A stretch of DNA of 10,975 nt. Source: Patescibacteria group bacterium. Its GTDB lineage: Bacteria; Patescibacteriota; Gracilibacteria; BD1-5; UBA6164. The DNA lies in contig JAAZVM010000008.1 in the NCBI GenBank assembly GCA_018623505.1, positions 1 through 10,975 of the forward strand. The letters run 5' to 3'. Below the pieces are notes generated by a model. It searched no databases. It worked only from the letters and a program-made list of their open reading frames with translations, and had not been told where the DNA came from. Positions within the stretch are counted from its first letter, which is position 1. Each line of letters starts with the position of its first letter. Shown here one piece after another: positions 7,420 to 10,975 of the stretch. The position numbers and the translations under genes are program-made.

Positions 7420-8103
7420 TTAACTATTATTTATTAACTCATCGTAATTTATCCAAACTATTGCATCAAGATGGAGTGGAGATATAGACAAATCACTAGA
7501 CAATTTTTCATAAAACTTGTCTATATTTAATTTTTCATCTTCATTATAACTTTCATATAAAGCTATAAGCCTAGAATCTATTGGTATACTTATTTCATTT
7601 GGGTAAGGCGAAAAGTCATATATATTTCTAGCTGCATATCCAAACATCTTAACTGCAAAAACTATTGTTTTTGCATCTTTTTTTTGTCACATAGTTTTTG
7701 CTAAAAGATTTCTTAATTTTGTCATATCATCGTAGAAAAATTTACTTTTATCATAAAACTCTGATAAAAATGATTCTAGTTTTTTTAATCTTTTAATTTT
7801 TGTATCTATAAATCTTTTATTATTTTTTGATTGGCTTATAAATTTTGAAAGTTCAAAAACTATGTCATTGTAATTTATACTATCATCTGAAAAATAATCA
7901 CTGAACTCTTCCCAGTAATCTTCTCATTTTCATGATAATTGATAACAAATTATTGAGTTAGCTATTACTATAGCCAAGTATAACTCTTTATCTTTTATGT
8001 TTTTTTCAAGTTTTTGTAAAGCTATAAACTGTCTATCTCTTTTTTCTAGCTCTAAAACTTTTTCTAAATCGTAGTGTTTTAACTTTTCATATAATCTTTT
8101 CAT
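7420..8103 (-). CDS. Archaeal-type 8-oxoguanine DNA glycosylase/AP lyase (AGOG)
   Basis: 227 residues matching the AGOG family of helix-hairpin-helix DNA repair enzymes, which cut out 8-oxoguanine and nick the resulting abasic site. Family landmarks appear in order: LELEKRDRQF (18-26), YQLSGKGEDYWEEFSDYFS (54-72), AKTIVFAVKMFGYAARN (144-159), ISIPIDSRLIAL and ISPLHLDAIVW. The catalytic lysine should be K145 and the helper aspartate D175, 30 residues apart, versus K140 and D172 in the Pyrobaculum enzyme. AGOG was described from archaea and some thermophilic bacteria. The start ATG lies inside the end of the GIY-YIG gene, sharing 25 bases in another frame, so translation is probably coupled. 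Only two glycines are TGA-encoded inside conserved parts (in LSGKG), yet they break the frame under the standard code. Confidence 0.87.
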
Positions 8104-8348
8104 TGATTTTCTATTAATTCTATTTTTTGTTTTTTTGTCATTTTTTTTATTTGCAATTCTCTTTTTGTAGCCCTGCTTCTATCACCTAAATCTTCAGAAT
8201 ATATCAATAAAACTGGTCATCTAGCTTTTGTATACTTTGCTCATCAAGGTAATTCACCATTATGCTCTTTTAATCTCCTATCAATATCAGTAGTGATTCA
8301 AGTATAAAAAGAACCATCAGAGCATTTTAAAATATAAACTTTGTACAT
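8079..8348 (-). CDS. GIY-YIG nuclease domain protein, YhbQ/UPF0213 family
   Basis: An 89-residue single-domain GIY-YIG protein. It opens with KVYILKCSDGSFYTGIT, containing the two halves of the name motif (V4-Y5-I6 and Y15-T16-G17), followed by DRRLKEHN with the catalytic-type arginine R24 or R25. The GDRSRATKRELQIKKMTKKQK segment is typical of the small YhbQ-type proteins, implicated in DNA repair or processing but poorly defined. Under the standard code it would stop at a TGA directly overlapping the ATG of the next gene. Under code 25 that TGA is Gly and the frame continues five more codons to TAA. It starts two bases after the HIT gene stop, inside a compact operon. Confidence 0.9.
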
Positions 8349-8350
8349 TT

Positions 8351-8752
8351 TTATTTTATTTTAATATATTTTTCTCCATCAATTAATCTAGTAGATGGCT
8401 GTCATGGTATATAATGATAGTGCAAATGCTCTACACTTTTATTTGATTTAGACTGCCTTATAAAAGAAAAATAGTCCTTTCAGTTAAAGTAATCCTTTAA
8501 GAACAACTCTACATTTTTATAATCAAAAAACTCTTCCTTACTTAGTTCATAAGTAAATTCAACATGTCTAAGAGGTACTACTATTATATGCTCTTTCTCA
8601 ATATCAAAATATGGATAAAGAGAATAAATAACTATCCAATAGTCTGTCCTAAATAAAACTTCATGTTTCAAATCTATATCTTTACAAAAAGGACAATTTT
8701 CTTTAGTATGATATCATATTTTTTCATACTCTTCTCTTGTTAATTTATTCAT
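8351..8752 (-). CDS. HIT-family nucleotide hydrolase/transferase-like protein
   Basis: 133 residues. The HIT signature is HLHYHYIP with H109, H111 and H113; the middle position corresponds to the nucleophilic histidine that attacks nucleotide phosphates in this family. NCPFCKD (C20, C23) resembles the N-terminal zinc-binding start of many HIT proteins, and EHIIVVPLRHVE matches the conserved strand. The exact substrate, such as a dinucleoside polyphosphate or AMP-lysine, cannot be told. Its ATG shares one base with the stop codon of rsmE (TAATG), a layout that suggests translational coupling. Confidence 0.88.
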
Positions 8753-9471
8753 TATATATTATTTTGTATTATATAAAAAGATGTAACAACAGGAGTTGTT
8801 TCTGTTCTAAGTATCCTATTTCAAAGATGGACTCTCTTAAATCAAGATTTTTCAAAAGCACTGATTTCTTCAACAGAGAAACCTCACTCAGGTCATGTGA
8901 AAATATTTATATCTTTACCTAATTCTAAACTTACATTTTTTAGTGATGTAGAGTTATTATCTTTTGTATGAAAAAATACATTTTCAGCTCATGAAAAATC
9001 TGATAAATCTAAATCATCAGCTATAGCAAATTCAGGAACTCTAGATCTACCTGATTGTTCTGCAGCTTCTATTATGATTTTTTCTAGTCTTTCTAGCTTA
9101 TTATCTGATAAGTTTATTTTTTGACTTCTATCTGATTTAAAAAACAGGAAGTTAGAAACTCAGATTTCAGTTCACTTTTGTAAAACATACTCTAGTTTTT
9201 CAATTTTATTTGGAAGTGCTGATATTATATTTATATCATAGTCAATCTCTGAATCTACTTCTTTATATCAAACTTTTTCTAAGTATATTTCCCTTTTATC
9301 AACTGATATAACTTTAAATATAAAATCAATATCTAAAACTCAGTTAAAAAAGACAAATTCTTCTCACTCTCTAACTCTCAAAACTTTTATCATCTGGTTT
9401 AAAACAAGTGGATTTTTTATAGTGATACTATCATCTTTTTCTTCTAGTGCCTCAAAATAAAATCTTTGCAT
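8752..9471 (-). CDS. rsmE: 16S rRNA m3U1498 methyltransferase RsmE
   Basis: 239 residues, the standard length. RsmE methylates N3 of U1498 in 16S rRNA of the small subunit, using S-adenosylmethionine. The N-terminal PUA-like part is followed by the SPOUT knot domain: LQKGTEIGVSNF, the EAAEQSGRSRVPEF stretch, TGPEGGFS (GPEGG at 193-197) and LGNRILRTET, which together are diagnostic. Two of the three glycines in GPEGG and both glycines in KGTEIG are TGA codons, independent support for code 25. It is the first gene of the rsmE - HIT - GIY-YIG - AGOG run. Confidence 0.96.
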
Positions 9472-9497
9472 AATTTATAGTTATTTATATTGCTTTT

Positions 9498-9525
9498 ATA
9501 ATATAGATTATTAATTATTTTTCAA
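9498..9525 (-). promoter_or_regulatory. Promoter of the rsmE operon
   Basis: Minus strand TTGAAA (9520-9525), 16-base spacer and TATTAT (9498-9503), giving a start near 9491 and a leader of about 20 bases. It follows directly after the terminator of the upstream gene. Confidence 0.5.
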
Positions 9526-9556
9526 AATAAAAAACAAGACTAAAGTCTTGTTTTTT
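9526..9556 (-). terminator. Intrinsic terminator after the small basic protein gene
   Basis: AAAACAAGACT (9531-9541) pairs with AGTCTTGTTTT (9544-9554) around a very short loop, with A and T runs on both sides. It separates the small basic protein gene from the rsmE operon. Confidence 0.85.
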
Positions 9557-9557
9557 A

Positions 9558-9890
9558 TTATCTAGGCATTCCGTAAAAATCTAAACCTTTACTATCAACC
9601 ATAGATTTTGTAAGAAAGTTTTTCTTTTTACCTTTTACAAAGAAACCTCTTTCATCAATTATACCTTGATCCATAAGAGAAGCAGGATTTTTACTTGAAA
9701 GTTTCTTTTTTGGGAAGTTTTTTTTGTTTTCAAAGTAGTGTTTTCTAGCTTTATAACTTTGATTTTTTCTTACTTGAGGATTTTCATTACCTATATAAAC
9801 TTGAAAAGCAGCTTTTTTATTTTTAGCAAGTTTTCTAGCTGCAGCTTGTTTTTTTACTATTCTAGACGTAAGTCCGTGACTATTTGCCAT
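9558..9890 (-). CDS. Small, very basic protein of unknown function, possibly ribosomal
   Basis: 110 residues, rich in Lys and Arg, starting MANSHGLTSRIVKKQAAARK and ending in YGMPR. The composition, the MAN start, a strong private promoter and a terminator suggest a highly expressed RNA- or DNA-binding protein, perhaps ribosomal. I cannot match it to a particular family: it has no zinc-binding cysteines, and no uS14 or bL28 type motif. Unlike its neighbours it contains no TGA codon at all: every glycine is GGN. That would fit selection for efficient glycine codons in an abundant protein. The alternative is a lineage-specific protein. Confidence 0.8.
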   Translation of the reverse strand: MANSHGLTSRIVKKQAAARKLAKNKKAAFQVYIGNENPQVRKNQSYKARKHYFENKKNFPKKKLSSKNPASLMDQGIIDERGFFVKGKKKNFLTKSMVDSKGLDFYGMPR

Positions 9891-9934
9891 AATTTTTACT
9901 TTATAAATTTTAAAATAATGTGATTTTGGATAGG

Positions 9935-9962
9935 ATTATATAAAAATATTTTATAAAATCAA
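9935..9962 (-). promoter_or_regulatory. Strong promoter of the small basic protein gene
   Basis: Minus strand TTGATT (9957-9962), 16-base spacer, perfect TATAAT (9935-9940). Transcription should begin near 9928, leaving a leader of about 38 bases before the ATG at 9890. It lies directly after the stop codon of the Nudix gene. Confidence 0.65.
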
Positions 9963-9965
9963 TTT

Positions 9966-10508
9966 TTATTTTTTAAAATATTTTTTTATAAATTCTAAAT
10001 CATATCAAACAGCTAAAGAAAATAAATCTGGATTATTATTGTAAAAATCTAAGAAAGAATCAATATTATCAAAGATTTTTATAGCATGGATTTCTGTTTT
10101 ATCAAACTTTATCTCTTGATCAAATTCTCATACAAATAGCTTTTTATAGTGTTGTCTTTTTCAAACATTTGAATCAAATGAAGTATAATAATCTCAAACT
10201 TCTTTAAAAATTATATTATCTAGATTAACTTCTTCTTTTGCCTCCCTTTTTATTGCCTCTTCATAAGTCTCTCAAGAATTTACCCTTCAGTGAGCAGTTG
10301 CTTCATACTTTAAAGGATCTACTTTTTTATTTTCTGATCTTTGAGCTATATAAAACCTCCCTTCTTTATCATGTAAATAAGCAGTTGCAACTCTTGTTAT
10401 ATCATCATTTATATGCAACTCATCTTCTCTAACTCATACTTTAATTACATTATCATCCCTATCTACTATATCAAAAAGCTCTGTTTCATTTACTACTCAG
10501 TGAAGCAT
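9966..10508 (-). CDS. Nudix hydrolase
   Basis: 180 residues. The Nudix box is present: G74, E80, R88-E89, E92-E93 fit GX5EX7REUXEE, with Asn in place of the final glycine (EEVN). Nudix enzymes cleave nucleoside diphosphates linked to another group and need divalent metal. The N-terminal LFDIVDRDDNVIKV and the VATAYLHDKEGRFYIAQRS strand resemble the YfcD/IPP-isomerase-like branch, where the substrate is often unknown. The ATG at 10508 is followed at once by the conserved N-terminal segment. Several glycines (H-G, SG-E, VGE) are TGA. It is followed by an independent promoter, so it is probably its own unit. Confidence 0.9.
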
Positions 10509-10544
10509 AATAATAAATTAATAAATAATTATATGTAGTATACA

Positions 10545-10582
10545 TAAAAAAAGAGAATTAAAAATTTAATTCTCTTTTTTGT
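10545..10582. terminator. Very strong bidirectional hairpin terminator
   Basis: A perfect 16-bp inverted repeat, AAAAAAGAGAATTAAA (10547-10562) with TTTAATTCTCTTTTTT (10565-10580), with T runs usable on either strand. It lies about 40 bases upstream of the Nudix start and would shield it from minus-strand read-through. Confidence 0.82.
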
Positions 10583-10710
10583 GTTTTTAATTTTGGATCC
10601 CCTTAGTATCCAGTTATTGAAATCAGATAAATGATGTTATATAAAAACAAGATGAAACTTGAAAATGTTTTATATACTTATAGAACTTAAAAATAATTAA
10701 TTTAAAAATT

Positions 10711-10741
10711 AGAAAAAGAAAAACCAGGTATACACCTGGTT
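10711..10741 (-). terminator. Intrinsic terminator of the right-edge gene
   Basis: AACCAGGT (10722-10729) pairs with ACCTGGTT (10734-10741) around ATAC. On the minus strand it is followed by TTTTCTTTTTCT. It starts 28 bases after the stop codon of the right-edge gene, and its GC-rich stem is unusual for this window. Confidence 0.82.
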
Positions 10742-10768
10742 CTCCAAAATCGCAAAACTTCTATTACT

Positions 10769-10975
10769 TTAATTAATTGAATGGATATATCCTTGCCTAG
10801 AGTAACAATCATAGACCATATATATATTATCTTTTGATTCTGATAATGATAATGATAGAAAAACTGCTTGAACTTTACCATAAGTTTTTGAACAAGGAGA
10901 CAATTTGGTTCTATCAAATTCCAAACCAACACATCTCAGTGAAAAAACTCCAGTTATCCTACCTTTTAATTTTCT
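10769..10975 (-). CDS. C-terminal fragment of an unrecognised protein
   Basis: The last 68 codons of a gene entering from the right edge, ending in TAA and followed by a clear terminator, which supports a real 3' end. The segment alternates small and hydrophobic residues (AVFLSLSLSES, IYMVYDCYSRQGYIH), suggesting beta strands, and has three cysteines (15, 29 and 57 of the visible part). It uses only GGN for its five glycines and no TGA. I do not recognise the family. A secreted or surface protein such as a pilin-like one is possible but unsupported. A longer frame in another phase here (10702-10932) is less convincing because it runs through the terminator. Confidence 0.6.
   Translation of the reverse strand, partial: RKLKGRITGVFSLRCVGLEFDRTKLSPCSKTYGKVQAVFLSLSLSESKDNIYMVYDCYSRQGYIHSIN

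Larger units (their letters stand above)
10509..10768. other. Intergenic region with two terminators
   Basis: 260 bases without a convincing gene. It holds a strong hairpin at 10547-10580 and the terminator of the right-hand gene at 10711-10741. The ~130 bases between them are AT-rich apart from a small GGATCC-containing inverted repeat (TGGAT...ATCCA) near 10594-10612. The longest open frames there are under 40 codons and lack a good start. Confidence 0.6.

Noticed and set aside
1..8103. Many genes being frameshifted pseudogenes full of TGA stops
   Set aside because: Each TGA sits at a glycine position, frames stay consistent over full family length and end in TAA. Recoding explains it; decay does not.
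9558..9890. Assignment of the basic protein to ribosomal protein uS14
   Set aside because: The N-terminus is vaguely similar, but the conserved RP.G and FGLSR parts are absent; left unassigned.
10841..10859. Fur-box-like TGATAATGATAATGATAG repeat
   Set aside because: It is inside the right-edge coding region, where it encodes a Ser-Leu repeat, and it lacks the inverted symmetry seen at 2979-3049.
10702..10932. Minus-strand frame MLVWNLIEPN... as a gene
   Set aside because: It reads through the hairpin terminator and is out of phase with the frame that ends cleanly 28 bases before it.

Overview
The window is a very AT-rich stretch from a bacterium that reads UGA as glycine (genetic code 25). 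That code is known from the Gracilibacteria (BD1-5) and Absconditabacteria (SR1) of the Patescibacteria/CPR. The evidence is direct: in the ClpB gene both Walker A loops (GEPGVGKT and GPTGVGKT) have most of their glycines encoded by TGA, and TGA falls at conserved glycines in nearly every other gene. Every complete gene ends in TAA, and I found no CGN arginine codon in any coding frame. Read with the standard code, these genes break into short pieces. All coding calls below use code 25.

Layout: all genes but one are on the minus strand. From the left: a 3'-truncated clpB behind a CIRCE-type heat-shock operator (1-2025); a Bcp-type peroxiredoxin (2053-2514); a short Fur/PerR-family regulator (2573-2917); a divergent intergenic region with two identical 15-bp Fur-family palindromes; a plus-strand Dps/miniferritin-like gene (3077-3427); a two-gene unit of a CiaB-family zinc metallopeptidase and YaaA (3452-6043); a MurF-like ligase without the usual N-terminal domain (6119-7354); a tightly packed run rsmE - HIT - GIY-YIG - AGOG 8-oxoguanine glycosylase (7420-9471); a small basic protein of unknown function with a strong promoter (9558-9890); a Nudix hydrolase (9966-10508); and the C-terminus of an unrecognised protein (10769-10975). 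Strong hairpin terminators separate most units.

Several genes share one theme: defence against peroxide, iron and protein or DNA damage. These are the peroxiredoxin, Fur/PerR-like regulator, Dps-like protein, YaaA, the 8-oxoG glycosylase, a Nudix hydrolase and ClpB. The sequence supports a regulatory link only for the regulator and the Dps-like gene (shared palindromes) and for clpB (CIRCE). The wider stress grouping is inferred from gene content. I see no mobile element, CRISPR array, tRNA or rRNA.
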